DNA of 32,804 nucleotides from a virus, in the IMG/VR virus record IMGVR_UViG_3300048011_000431, positions 1 to 32,804 of that record, one strand, 5' to 3'. Under the pieces are notes generated by a model. That model saw only the letters and a list, made by a program, of their open reading frames with translations. It searched no databases and was not told the origin of the DNA. The position numbers and the translations under genes are program-made. This document shows positions 1 through 6,809 of the stretch, one piece after another. Within the stretch, counting starts at the first letter, position 1, and the number at the start of each line of letters is the position of its first letter.

Positions 1-9
1 TTTTGTCAT

Positions 10-333
10 TTATAAAAGCCTTAGTACAACGTTATATAGGATAATAGTAACTATTGATCCCAGTAACATACTGTACCAGAAACCAACGTAACTAATTGTT
101 AACCCGAATATAACAAAAAATACAAGGGATGTCAAGACAAAATATACGGTTTCAAAAGAAAATTTAGAAAATGTTTCAACATCAACGCCCGCATACCACA
201 TGAATATCATTGCTAAGAAGGCGGTAAAAGGTATACCCATGAGTAGTGCGGCCAGTGTTGCATTACGTTGTGCAACTGTACTAACTGTAGCTACGAGTAT
301 ACCTGATATTATCGCTTTTAATAAGAATTCCAT
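10..333 (-). CDS. Small integral membrane protein, unknown function
   Basis: This 107-aa protein is almost entirely hydrophobic. About four membrane segments are visible (near residues 3-20, 28-46, 62-82 and 86-105), with a short polar loop containing VDVETFSKF between the second and third. It vaguely resembles small DUF3147-type membrane proteins, but I cannot confirm a family. It is the last gene of the leftward accessory block, 58 bases after the preceding gene. No Shine-Dalgarno sequence is visible. Instead a TAAATA box lies exactly 5 nt before the ATG, which suggests a leaderless late transcript. The stop codon lies inside the window, so the gene is complete. Function is unknown. Confidence 0.7.
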   Translation of the reverse strand: MEFLLKAIISGILVATVSTVAQRNATLAALLMGIPFTAFLAMIFMWYAGVDVETFSKFSFETVYFVLTSLVFFVIFGLTISYVGFWYSMLLGSIVTIILYNVVLRLL

Positions 334-338
334 ATTCT

Positions 339-346
339 TATTTAGT
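339..346 (-). promoter_or_regulatory. Possible late promoter (ACTAAATA) directly upstream of an ATG
   Basis: On the minus strand ACTAAATA is followed by five bases and then the ATG of the 107-aa membrane protein. It is one mismatch or so from the T4-type late box TATAAATA. With normal late-promoter geometry (+1 about 6 nt after the box) the transcript would start on the ATG. It is weaker than the other late boxes in the window. Confidence 0.4.
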
Positions 347-391
347 GTGTTATAGTCTTAAGATACCGAATAAGTTGAACCAGATCATCAC

Positions 392-682
392 TTATTCTAA
401 ATGATCCTCTGCACCATATGCTTCTTGCCAATACTCATGTGTTTGATATGCTGCCGTAACATAGCCTGCCGCAAATGCAAATAAAACCAAAGCCGTGATC
501 TTAAGATTCTTTTTCAGTCCGCCTTTGCCTTTGCTGCGTTTGTATGCTCGCCACATCCACCAGAAGCCTCCGATGGTAAGCACTGTGCTGAGTGCAATAA
601 TCCAAGGGTTGCTGGCTAGTTGCGCTCCTGTTGCTCCAAATATAAGCAACAATAATCCGTTAATGTAACATGCTGGACACAT
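392..682 (-). CDS. Small membrane protein with N-terminal CPAC motif
   Basis: This 96-aa protein begins with MCPAC, a CxxC pair right at the N-terminus, followed by about three hydrophobic segments (near residues 7-23, 26-45 and 60-79). A basic loop (KRSKGKGGLKK) lies between the second and third, and the C-terminal tail is polar. The start codon overlaps the stop of the pseudoazurin gene as TAATG, so translation is probably coupled to it. A CxxC at a membrane boundary could bind metal or carry a redox disulfide. With a cupredoxin as neighbour, a copper or redox role is plausible, but this is inference only. I do not recognise a family. Confidence 0.75.
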   Translation of the reverse strand: MCPACYINGLLLLIFGATGAQLASNPWIIALSTVLTIGGFWWMWRAYKRSKGKGGLKKNLKITALVLFAFAAGYVTAAYQTHEYWQEAYGAEDHLE

Positions 683-1098
683 TATAGATCACCCAGTAAT
701 TCTTTTAGTTTCTTCTTTGACTTGCCGCGCACCTTTGCGCCAGACACATCGTTATCACCGTCACCTACAACAACAATAGCAATCATACCCATTGTTTTAT
801 GTGGTGTGCATTGGTACAAGTATACACCTGGTGTGTCAAATGTAATTGAAACTTCTTTTGATAGTTTTGATTTCTTTGGTGCATCCCAACCGTCTGGACC
901 TGCAATAAATTCTACATTGTGTCCTTTATCCTCTGGTGTCCAAGTAATAGTATCTCCTACATCAATACGTGCGATGTCTTGTGAGTATACCATTTTTGCT
1001 CCATCGTCACGCTTGTTTAGCATTTCAACGGTAGTATCTGCTGCAAAAGCTGATGAAGCAAATAGCGCAAAAATAGTAGCGGTAATTAAATTTTTCAT
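682..1098 (-). CDS. Pseudoazurin (periplasmic blue copper protein)
   Basis: The 138-aa precursor starts with a typical Sec signal peptide (MKNLITATIFALFASSAFA, cleavage expected near residue 19). The mature part matches the pseudoazurin family: an EMLNK start, KGHNVE carrying His60, then YQCTPH with Cys97 and His100, and MGM with Met105. The Cys-x2-His-x4-Met spacing is that of the type 1 copper site, so all four ligands are present. Length is normal for the family. Known pseudoazurins shuttle electrons in the periplasm, for example to copper nitrite reductase or from the bc1 level. GAGG precedes the ATG at good spacing. The gene sits in a four-gene operon with three small membrane proteins behind a host-type promoter. 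In a phage it probably alters host respiratory electron flow, which is inference. Confidence 0.93.
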   Translation of the reverse strand: MKNLITATIFALFASSAFAADTTVEMLNKRDDGAKMVYSQDIARIDVGDTITWTPEDKGHNVEFIAGPDGWDAPKKSKLSKEVSITFDTPGVYLYQCTPHKTMGMIAIVVVGDGDNDVSGAKVRGKSKKKLKELLGDL

Positions 1099-1119
1099 GT
1101 TCGTTTCCTCTATGTTTTG

Positions 1120-1278
1120 TTATTCTAACCCGATACACGGGATAATAATAGATTGCGTACAGTTATCTGGATAAGCAATCGCTGAACCAAGAATAGGCAA
1201 TCCTACCATACCAATAATGATAATCAAGAATGCCCAACCAAGTCCTTTAGTTGTACAATAGTTTGTTTGTTCACTCAT
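1120..1278 (-). CDS. Very small single-pass membrane protein
   Basis: This 52-aa protein (MSEQTNYCTT...) has one strongly hydrophobic segment at about residues 13-35. Three cysteines lie outside it, one before (YC) and two after (NC and PC). The start at 1278 is chosen because GGTGGTG lies just upstream, and because the gene then overlaps the stop of the preceding membrane protein by eight bases, as is usual in this operon. A longer frame with upstream start codons would overlap the neighbour more and has no better ribosome site. The two distal cysteines could form a disulfide if they face the periplasm. Function is unknown. It lies directly upstream of pseudoazurin and is probably co-expressed with it. 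Confidence 0.65.
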   Translation of the reverse strand: MSEQTNYCTTKGLGWAFLIIIIGMVGLPILGSAIAYPDNCTQSIIIPCIGLE

Positions 1279-1633
1279 GTTCACCACCATTTGCACGACC
1301 ATCATATTTGCGACCTGATTTCAAAAGATTATTGAGTGATTCAGGATTATTTTCTGCTTGTCGGAATGTCACGATTGTAATAGTAATTCCAGTAATCAAT
1401 AAGATATGAAATGTGGCGCTTATGCCAAAAGCAATCATACTTCCTACCATAGCAGCAAAAATACCACTCCAGATAAAGAACAGTACTTGGAACACCATGT
1501 GTCCTACGACTGGGTCTAGATTGTTGAGGGGAGATTTTTCTACTGTCATTACAGTATCCCACATTTCTTTTGGAAGTCCAGTTATTGTTTTGATTGTAGT
1601 TACCCAACCAATAGGTTTTGTAGTATAGTCCAT
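1271..1633 (-). CDS. Membrane protein, first gene of the pseudoazurin operon
   Basis: This 120-aa protein has a polar N-terminal part of about 45 residues and then two hydrophobic segments (about 46-68 and 72-90). A charged tail rich in Gly, Arg and Glu follows. I do not recognise a family. The ATG is preceded by GAGG at suitable spacing. It is the first gene after the TTGACA promoter and leads into the 52-aa protein, pseudoazurin and the CPAC membrane protein. The arrangement suggests these four products act together at the inner membrane and in the periplasm, but no catalytic or heme motif is visible here. Confidence 0.75.
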   Translation of the reverse strand: MDYTTKPIGWVTTIKTITGLPKEMWDTVMTVEKSPLNNLDPVVGHMVFQVLFFIWSGIFAAMVGSMIAFGISATFHILLITGITITIVTFRQAENNPESLNNLLKSGRKYDGRANGGEHE

Positions 1634-1675
1634 AATTATGTCCTCTGTGTGTTAGTGTGAATTATCATACTATAT

Positions 1676-1703
1676 GATATAGCACAACTGCTAAGGTTGT
1701 CAA
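1676..1703 (-). promoter_or_regulatory. Host-type (sigma70) promoter of the pseudoazurin operon
   Basis: On the minus strand a perfect TTGACA (1703-1698) is followed after 16 nt by TATATC (1681-1676), with an A/T tract just upstream of the -35 box. It lies about 40 nt before the ATG of the first operon gene. The perfect -35 box and the absence of a late ATAAATA box suggest expression by unmodified host polymerase early in infection. Confidence 0.75.
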
Positions 1704-1731
1704 GTAAAAAATGCAATTTTATTTTTTATTT

Positions 1732-1902
1732 TTAGAAATCAGATTCTATACCATTATTGGTATATGTCTTACCGTTAAATCCGACATCCATCTTTTCAAT
1801 GTCTGTCATATTTTCTGAATTGATACGAACTCTTGGATCAAATTTGTCTTCTTGATTTCGTTCTGGTGCTTTATTGAATAGTCCTAATAAGAACTTAATC
1901 AT
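1732..1902 (-). CDS. Small hypothetical protein downstream of the DoxX-like gene
   Basis: This 56-aa protein (MIKFLLGLFNK...) starts with a short amphipathic or hydrophobic stretch of about ten residues, followed by a polar part rich in Asn, Asp and Glu. The start at 1902 is chosen because GAGG lies 9 nt upstream and the ATG overlaps the stop of the DoxX-like gene as ATGA, indicating translational coupling. An in-frame start further upstream lacks a ribosome site and would lie within the DoxX gene. The N-terminal segment could anchor it to the membrane beside its partner. Function is unknown. Confidence 0.6.
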   Translation of the reverse strand: MIKFLLGLFNKAPERNQEDKFDPRVRINSENMTDIEKMDVGFNGKTYTNNGIESDF

Positions 1903-2315
1903 GTGCGATTTCCTCGTAATGCAAAGAACATACCACCTACCCATAGCATAACATGAAAGTTATCATATAATATTACGTCCCAAAAACTGTCTGGTTCACT
2001 TATCCAAATAACGCCTGTCATAATTGAGCAAATTGTAATACCACTGAATCGAGTAATCATGTCTCCTAATTCTTTTATTATGTTTTTGAAACCTGCTAGA
2101 AAGCCACCGACAAATAGTCCTAAGCCCGCACCTATCTCTCCTAATACAACAAATGCCCATACTAATAAAGGAAGTCCAAACGATGTTGCTGTATCGGTAT
2201 CAATAGGCCATTTAGCAAGACCTTGTTGTAGGAATACGATAGCTAGTGGTATACGTAAGAGCCAATGGCTCATACAAAATTCTGGTATCTTACTTGTGAT
2301 TTGTGTTATATTCAT
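1899..2315 (-). CDS. DoxX-like membrane protein
   Basis: The 138-aa protein has the layout of the DoxX/TQO-small-subunit family: a first helix with LLRIPLAIVFLQQGLAKW, then a second and third helix with the GEIGAGLGLFVGG signature, and a fourth near the C-terminus. Length is typical. DoxX proteins are four-helix membrane proteins found in thiosulfate:quinone oxidoreductase and in redox or oxidative-stress complexes; many have no assigned role. A late-type TATAAATA lies exactly 5 nt before the ATG and no Shine-Dalgarno sequence is visible, so a leaderless late mRNA is predicted. It is coupled to a 56-aa gene. The neighbouring pseudoazurin operon suggests a shared theme of membrane redox chemistry. 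The family call is good, the function is not known. Confidence 0.8.
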   Translation of the reverse strand: MNITQITSKIPEFCMSHWLLRIPLAIVFLQQGLAKWPIDTDTATSFGLPLLVWAFVVLGEIGAGLGLFVGGFLAGFKNIIKELGDMITRFSGITICSIMTGVIWISEPDSFWDVILYDNFHVMLWVGGMFFALRGNRT

Positions 2316-2320
2316 ATTAT

Positions 2321-2328
2321 TATTTATA
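2321..2328 (-). promoter_or_regulatory. Late promoter TATAAATA, leaderless geometry
   Basis: The minus strand carries a perfect TATAAATA followed by exactly five bases (ATAAT) and the ATG of the DoxX-like gene. If the box spans -13 to -6 as in T4, +1 falls on the A of the ATG. Confidence 0.75.
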
Positions 2329-2377
2329 GTATAATAACACGTAAATTACGAAAAAGCGATGCGATAAATTGTAGCAG

Positions 2378-3130
2378 TTAGCCGATTACAAATCCCAATG
2401 GCGCTGAACCATCTTGATAATTCGTTAATTCAAATTCTAATTTTTCAATTAGTGCATCTGCTTCTGCTTTCATTTCTGCACCGTTAAGAGTTACGCCGCC
2501 TTGGGCGCCCGGTAACGATGAAAACTTACCACGTGCTTCACCTAGCATACGCTTGCAATATGCAAGTGCATAATCACGTATCCAAGACTTGATATATGGA
2601 TCAACCATAAGCTGTTCTTCATTACGTTCTAAGTGTACATGTATAAGAACAGTTGTGTCCGCTCTCATTCTGCGTAGAAGTTTTAATTTCTTTGTCACTG
2701 GATTCCAGATGTATTGAATGTCTGTTGCCGCCACACGATTGATTGTTTCTCTGTATTGAGCAAAAAAATCGTATGTTGAAGCGCCGCCAATATGATTATT
2801 TGTCATAAAATAAGAATTAGCGTATGCCAATTCAAATGGATCCATATCATTACCACCAGAAATTCCATTACCAAATGAACGATTCCAAATCTGTTTCACT
2901 TCAATGATTTCTTCAGGTAGTGAGTATTCTGAAACGTCTTCTTTTAGTTCAAGCGCATAGAAGTCTTCTTCTACTGAATTTTCTGAGCGTTGTCTAATTT
3001 TAGACACTGCAACATCAAGTGCTACATCATAATGTTCAGGATCCAATTCAATATCAATCATACCATCGCCAAGCAATAGTCTAATTTCTTTAATCACATC
3101 ATTTCTAATTTTATTACGGTTCTTAGGCAT
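2378..3130 (-). CDS. 13: Neck protein gp13
   Basis: This 250-aa protein matches gp13 of T4-like phages, especially the marine versions. Typical stretches are the IELDPEHYDVALDVAV N-terminal helix region, NSVEEDFYALEL, YSLPEEIIEVKQIW, DPFELAYAN, YIWNPVTKKLKLLRR and the C-terminal GEARGKFSSLPG...GVTLNGAEMKAEAD. In T4, gp13 and gp14 form the neck complex that closes the filled head and joins the tail. The ATG is preceded by GGAG and a late box (ATAAATAC) lies about 20 nt upstream, so it is a late gene. Unlike in T4, gp14 and gp15 are not next to it: they lie about 2.7 kb away on the other strand, with three non-neck genes between. Confidence 0.88.
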   Translation of the reverse strand: MPKNRNKIRNDVIKEIRLLLGDGMIDIELDPEHYDVALDVAVSKIRQRSENSVEEDFYALELKEDVSEYSLPEEIIEVKQIWNRSFGNGISGGNDMDPFELAYANSYFMTNNHIGGASTYDFFAQYRETINRVAATDIQYIWNPVTKKLKLLRRMRADTTVLIHVHLERNEEQLMVDPYIKSWIRDYALAYCKRMLGEARGKFSSLPGAQGGVTLNGAEMKAEADALIEKLEFELTNYQDGSAPLGFVIG

Positions 3131-3150
3131 TGATAAATCTCCAATATACA

Positions 3151-3158
3151 GTATTTAT
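3151..3158 (-). promoter_or_regulatory. Late promoter of gp13
   Basis: The minus strand reads GATAAATAC about 20 nt before the gp13 ATG, with a GGAG ribosome site between. It matches the other ATAAATAC boxes in the window. Confidence 0.75.
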
Positions 3159-3180
3159 CAAATATACTAGATATGGAAAA

Positions 3181-3204
3181 CCCATACTATTAAAATAGTA
3201 TGGG
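3181..3204 (-). terminator. Intrinsic terminator after the 145-aa gene
   Basis: A perfect inverted repeat (CCCATACTATT and its complement with a 2-nt centre) lies just after the stop of the 145-aa gene and is followed on the minus strand by TTTT. The U tract is short, so termination may be partial. Confidence 0.6.
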
Positions 3205-3226
3205 CTTAACGTTAATTTAAAAGTTT

Positions 3227-3664
3227 TTACTTAAAACCACGTGATGTTGGCAGATCAACTACCATATGTTTTTTCATATTATCATAATATGTATCTGTTG
3301 ATCCATTTGTAGGATCTAGTAATTCAGTAGCAAGTGCCGCATATGATGTAATTGATGTTTTTTCCATTACATATTCAACATTGTGGTTTGTAATAGCCCA
3401 ATCTCTGAATTCTTGAACTACAGAAAGGTATGTGTTATAATTACGCTCGTTTGCAAATTCTAATGTAATAGCCTGCACATCATCAACTTGATTATGAACT
3501 GTAATGTCTAAAAATACAGTTTCTTTTGCAACTTTAGATTTTTTAGAATTTGTTGCTGCAATGTGTTGGTCTAGAAGGTCGCGTTGTGCACCGATTGTAG
3601 TTTCAGTCTCAAAGTTTGGAACTCTAATTTCCATATAGTAAAATACTCTGTTTGAATGTGACAT
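3227..3664 (-). CDS. Hypothetical protein, likely late
   Basis: This 145-aa soluble protein has no recognised family. The composition suggests alternating strands and helices: VFYYMEIRVPNFETE, then ETVFLDITVHNQ, AITLEFANERNYNTYLSVVQEF, and a polar C-terminus. The ATG at 3664 is preceded by GGGAG at good spacing. It has its own late promoter (3718-3725), a hairpin leader and a terminator, so it is an independent late transcription unit. The strand-then-helix segment LEFANERNYNTYL faintly recalls WTFSSLEDMNAFI in the lone plus-strand protein at 24642-24929, which might mean distant paralogy. That resemblance is too short to trust. A minor structural or assembly role is possible but unproven. 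Confidence 0.75.
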   Translation of the reverse strand: MSHSNRVFYYMEIRVPNFETETTIGAQRDLLDQHIAATNSKKSKVAKETVFLDITVHNQVDDVQAITLEFANERNYNTYLSVVQEFRDWAITNHNVEYVMEKTSITSYAALATELLDPTNGSTDTYYDNMKKHMVVDLPTSRGFK

Positions 3665-3698
3665 TATTTTGTGTCTCCCGGGAATAAAATGAGTTAAG

Positions 3699-3725
3699 GT
3701 AGACCGTCGCCTACACAGTATTTAT
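3699..3725 (-). promoter_or_regulatory. Late promoter followed by a 5' GACG-loop hairpin
   Basis: The minus strand has GATAAATAC (box at 3725-3718) and then, starting about where +1 should be, a 6-bp hairpin GTAGGC / GTCTAC with loop GACG (3714-3699). The hairpin would form the extreme 5' end of the mRNA for the 145-aa protein. The same loop and closing pairs recur at 25187-25202 and 26881-26902. Confidence 0.65.
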
Positions 3726-4996
3726 CAAAAAACCTTCAAAATCAAAGTCTGCTCATTAAAACGGCCGTTCATTTTCGTTTCAACACTTTTTACAGCATCA
3801 AACTCTTTTTGCAATGAACGTTTTGCTACTTTCTTAAACTTAGAAACTTGTTCTGCTGGTTTACGCATCGTCTTCTGTACGCTCTTGCTTTCATCAAACC
3901 CAATCAGAGTTGTCCCCTTAAAGGAGAGACTACTATGAGCATCTGGGTAGTAGATGCCAAGTTTACGTGTCTTGACGTTATAAACCATAATCGCCGCAGC
4001 ATCTAAACAATCAATTGGCTTGATAGACACACTTGTAGTCGCCTGATCCTGCTTTGCATATTTAACCTTAGCAACAATCTTGTCTTTACTTTGTGGTTTC
4101 TTCTTACGAGGAGTACGATTAACTTTACTCTCTAGCATAATCATATCACATGCATCTAAGATACTTCTATATAATTCATGAACTGCTTTAATCTGTGACT
4201 TCTTTAGATGTGCATACCCTTCTTTAAGTTGCTCATAATCATCTTTCTTAGCTTCATTCATACGCTTAGGAGGATTAAGCAATTCATCATATTCTTTAAA
4301 TTCTAACTCATAAAATGATTTAATACACTTTGCATGATTTCCTTTAGCTTCCACTTTACGTAGCATCTTAACAGCATCAAACTTTTTAAGTGTAGCAGAC
4401 TTGTAGTCAAAATCATCTACAAAGTTATCTATTTCTTCTGCCATTTCTGCTGACTTGTCGCGTAGCAATTGTTGAATAGATGGACGAGGGATATCTTTTT
4501 TCTTTTCCTCAACTTTCTTTTCATGCTTGATATTTGCGCCGCGTTCAATAATTTCTACAAGTTTTTCTTTCACATAAACATCTGCATCTTTCATGCACGT
4601 TGATCCTACTCCCGGAAGAGTTTCAAGGTGTGCTGCAACACCGTCGTGATTAGTCGGCATTCCTTTAGTCAGTGAACGACAATAACCTGATACTGACATA
4701 GGTATCCAACTATCTGGTACTGCTTTAACTGCTGCTATATCAGTGTTTGTGTATCCATTATTTTTCATCCAAGTGATAACCCAAGGCTTACCATCTTTTT
4801 GAGTATAGAAATAATTATAATAAAAGCCTACACGGCACCGCTCTCGGTAATATTCTCCGCCGGTCATATCTTCTGCATATGTCCAGTCTGGCTCTGGGCC
4901 TGTATATTTTTCATCTACAAATCTAGGGGTGCGAGGCTTGCTTACTTTTTTAGTAACTTTCACTCTCGACATTTTTCGTTTAGTTGCCACTGTCAT
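3725..4996 (-). CDS. Conserved-looking hypothetical protein, lysine-rich
   Basis: This 423-aa protein has a basic N-terminus (KRKMSRVKVTKKVSKPR), a central charged region likely to be largely helical (about residues 140-300), and a more globular C-terminal part with KTRKLGIYYPDAHSSLSFKGTTLIGFDESKSVQKTMRKP. Similar proteins of unknown function occur in marine T4-like phages as far as I recall, but I cannot name a family. The high lysine content fits nucleic-acid or large-complex binding, which is inference. The ATG has an excellent ribosome site (GGAGG). A host-type TTGACA promoter upstream suggests early expression, unlike the late neck gene downstream. The late promoter of the next gene overlaps its stop codon. 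Confidence 0.8.
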   Translation of the reverse strand: MTVATKRKMSRVKVTKKVSKPRTPRFVDEKYTGPEPDWTYAEDMTGGEYYRERCRVGFYYNYFYTQKDGKPWVITWMKNNGYTNTDIAAVKAVPDSWIPMSVSGYCRSLTKGMPTNHDGVAAHLETLPGVGSTCMKDADVYVKEKLVEIIERGANIKHEKKVEEKKKDIPRPSIQQLLRDKSAEMAEEIDNFVDDFDYKSATLKKFDAVKMLRKVEAKGNHAKCIKSFYELEFKEYDELLNPPKRMNEAKKDDYEQLKEGYAHLKKSQIKAVHELYRSILDACDMIMLESKVNRTPRKKKPQSKDKIVAKVKYAKQDQATTSVSIKPIDCLDAAAIMVYNVKTRKLGIYYPDAHSSLSFKGTTLIGFDESKSVQKTMRKPAEQVSKFKKVAKRSLQKEFDAVKSVETKMNGRFNEQTLILKVF

Positions 4997-5025
4997 GGTC
5001 CCTCCTTCATTTGCTATTTAACAAT

Positions 5026-5053
5026 ATAATACATTGTTTATAGGAAATGTCAA
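5026..5053 (-). promoter_or_regulatory. Host-type promoter of the 423-aa gene
   Basis: A perfect TTGACA (5053-5048) is followed after 16 nt by TATTAT (5031-5026) on the minus strand. A run of A residues lies directly upstream of the -35 box. The gene's ATG follows about 30 nt downstream. Confidence 0.7.
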
Positions 5054-5060
5054 GTTTTTT

Positions 5061-5744
5061 TTACTTTTTAATAAAATCTGTGTTTCCATCAAGCTCTTGC
5101 ACTCTTGGAATAATATCAGTTTTTAAAGCGTTTATTAACAATGCACTACGAAATTCACTTGATCCGTTAGGCATCGTACTGTGTAATGTGCGACTATCAT
5201 ACATCAAAACATCACCGGGACTTGAAAGGAATTGCATACCTTCTGACAACAATCTATCATTATAATGCTCTCGATTCTTTTCTAAATCTTTATAATCGAT
5301 TCGTTCTGTGCTTGATCCAGGAAGTAATGCTGTTGCACCATTCTCTATTGTAAATGTGTCTAGTGGAATAATAATTTGTACACCAAGCACTTCATCGCTA
5401 TCTGCGAATTCATCAAAACGATACGGCGTATCAATATGTGCATACACTTTACTTGATCCAGGTCGAGTAGTGATACAGTCAACAACATGAATAGACCAAT
5501 TCTCATGTCCAAACATATGGGTTACCTTGCCATATAATTGTGCAACAAGTGGCATCCACATTTCTTTTGGTGGCTGGGTAGTCCACCACACATCATACTC
5601 TCGCTTACCGTCATGTTCTCCGTAATAATTGCCGTCTACTGCATTGCCACGATGATATCGTTCTGGGTTAGTCGCCCACATCTTGAATTGTGAGATTACT
5701 GTATTAGCGATAATACCACGTGATATTAATGTTCCGTCATTCAT
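5061..5744 (-). CDS. 2OG-Fe(II) / PhyH-like oxygenase
   Basis: The 227-aa protein carries the iron-binding facial triad of non-heme 2-oxoglutarate oxygenases: HID (His103, Asp105) in VYAHIDTPYRF, and a distal His188 in MYDSRTLHSTMPN. An arginine about 11 residues later (Arg199) is suited to bind 2-oxoglutarate. The layout (HxD late, short C-terminus, PGDVLMYDSR before the distal His) resembles PhyH-like enzymes. Its substrate is unknown. The start at 5744 is preferred because GGAGAG precedes that ATG, while an in-frame ATG at 5759 has no ribosome site. It is transcribed from its own host-type promoter, divergently from gp14. Small oxygenases of this kind are common in marine T4-like phages, where their targets remain unproven. 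Confidence 0.85.
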   Translation of the reverse strand: MNDGTLISRGIIANTVISQFKMWATNPERYHRGNAVDGNYYGEHDGKREYDVWWTTQPPKEMWMPLVAQLYGKVTHMFGHENWSIHVVDCITTRPGSSKVYAHIDTPYRFDEFADSDEVLGVQIIIPLDTFTIENGATALLPGSSTERIDYKDLEKNREHYNDRLLSEGMQFLSSPGDVLMYDSRTLHSTMPNGSSEFRSALLINALKTDIIPRVQELDGNTDFIKK

Positions 5745-5770
5745 AATGATTCTCTCCATACGTTATCTTA

Positions 5771-5799
5771 ACTATATGATAAATACAGTAATAAGTCAA
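5771..5799 (-). promoter_or_regulatory. Host-type promoter of the oxygenase gene
   Basis: On the minus strand TTGACT (5799-5794) and TATAGT (5776-5771) are separated by an ideal 17 nt, with a T tract upstream. The spacer contains, on the other strand, the late box of gp14, so the two divergent promoters overlap physically. Confidence 0.8.
5779..5786 (+). promoter_or_regulatory. Late promoter of gp14-gp15 operon
   Basis: The plus strand reads GATAAATAC about 25 nt before the gp14 ATG, with AAGGA as ribosome site in between. It lies inside the spacer of the divergent oxygenase promoter. Confidence 0.75.
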
Positions 5800-5810
5800 G
5801 GAAAAAAGCA

Positions 5811-6809
5811 ATGCCAAGATTAAGTTTATGGAACCCTCGTAAGGGTAATGACTACAAGTTCATTGATAAGATGGTGAAAGCACACTTCGATCATGGCGGT
5901 ACGTCATTACTTGTACACAAATATATCGGCTCAGTTGATGAGAACGATCCTAACTATGATCCAGCTAATCCACCAATTCAGGATTTGCTGTTCATGGAGA
6001 ATCGTGATAGAAAATATGAAACAACTTTGTATGATTTACGTGGTGCATATACAGTGAGTGACCAAGACTTTGATTTGTCACAGTTCGGTATGTTCTTAGG
6101 GTCAGACCAGAATGTATTCACAGTACATCTAAATCAGATGGTAGAACAGATGGGTCGAAAACTTATGACAGGTGATGTTATTGAGCTTCCTCATATGAGG
6201 GATGACTTACTACTTGATGAAGATGCGGCTGCCGTTAATCAATATTGGGTTGTACAAGAAGGTTCAAAAGCAAGCGAAGGGTTTGATCCAGGATGGTGGC
6301 CACATATTTGGCGTGTCCGTTGTAAGCAACTTCAAGACTCACAGGAGTATTCTGATATATTTGGCACTGGCGAAGAAGCTGATGATTTGAAGAATTTGCT
6401 CTCAACATATAACACCGAGTTGCAAATTAATGATGCTATCGTAGACGAAGCACAACAGAACGTTCCTGGAAAGTATTATGATTATAGAAAGAATAATCTT
6501 GAGTACGCGGTACAAAGCGATCATCCCGATGATGTTGATTATGCAACTGTAGCAAGTGGTAGTAGCTTTCCACAAGAACCAGATGACAATTCTTACTTCT
6601 TGAGAGTGGATTATAAACCAGCAAGACTATTTCAATATCGTGATAATAAATGGTTCAAAATTGAAGATGATGACGGCGCATGGGAAGTTGGACACAGATT
6701 GCATCATCAATTCATTAACAATGATGGCGTATCAATACTTGATGACGGCACAACGGTAAATTCACGTGTAAATCTGTCAAAAGCAGTTAGACCGAAGGTA
6801 GATGAATAA
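5811..6809 (+). CDS. 14: Neck protein gp14
   Basis: This 332-aa protein resembles gp14 of T4-like phages. The recognisable core is VFTVHLNQMVEQMGRKL followed by GDVIELPHMRDDLLL and a YWVVQEG segment, which mirrors the order NPNLF...GDLIYFP...F.INWVEP in T4 gp14. The marine version is longer than the T4 protein (about 256 aa). In T4, gp14 joins gp13 in the neck that connects head and tail. AAGGA precedes the ATG and a late box lies just upstream. Its stop overlaps the gp15 start as TAATG. Identity is supported by adjacency to gp15; without that context I would be less sure. Confidence 0.82.
   Translation: MPRLSLWNPRKGNDYKFIDKMVKAHFDHGGTSLLVHKYIGSVDENDPNYDPANPPIQDLLFMENRDRKYETTLYDLRGAYTVSDQDFDLSQFGMFLGSDQNVFTVHLNQMVEQMGRKLMTGDVIELPHMRDDLLLDEDAAAVNQYWVVQEGSKASEGFDPGWWPHIWRVRCKQLQDSQEYSDIFGTGEEADDLKNLLSTYNTELQINDAIVDEAQQNVPGKYYDYRKNNLEYAVQSDHPDDVDYATVASGSSFPQEPDDNSYFLRVDYKPARLFQYRDNKWFKIEDDDGAWEVGHRLHHQFINNDGVSILDDGTTVNSRVNLSKAVRPKVDE

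Noticed and set aside
722-1174. A 150-codon plus-strand frame over the pseudoazurin gene
   Set aside because: The opposite strand encodes a clear pseudoazurin with signal peptide and ligands. The plus-strand product shows no motif and has no ribosome site.
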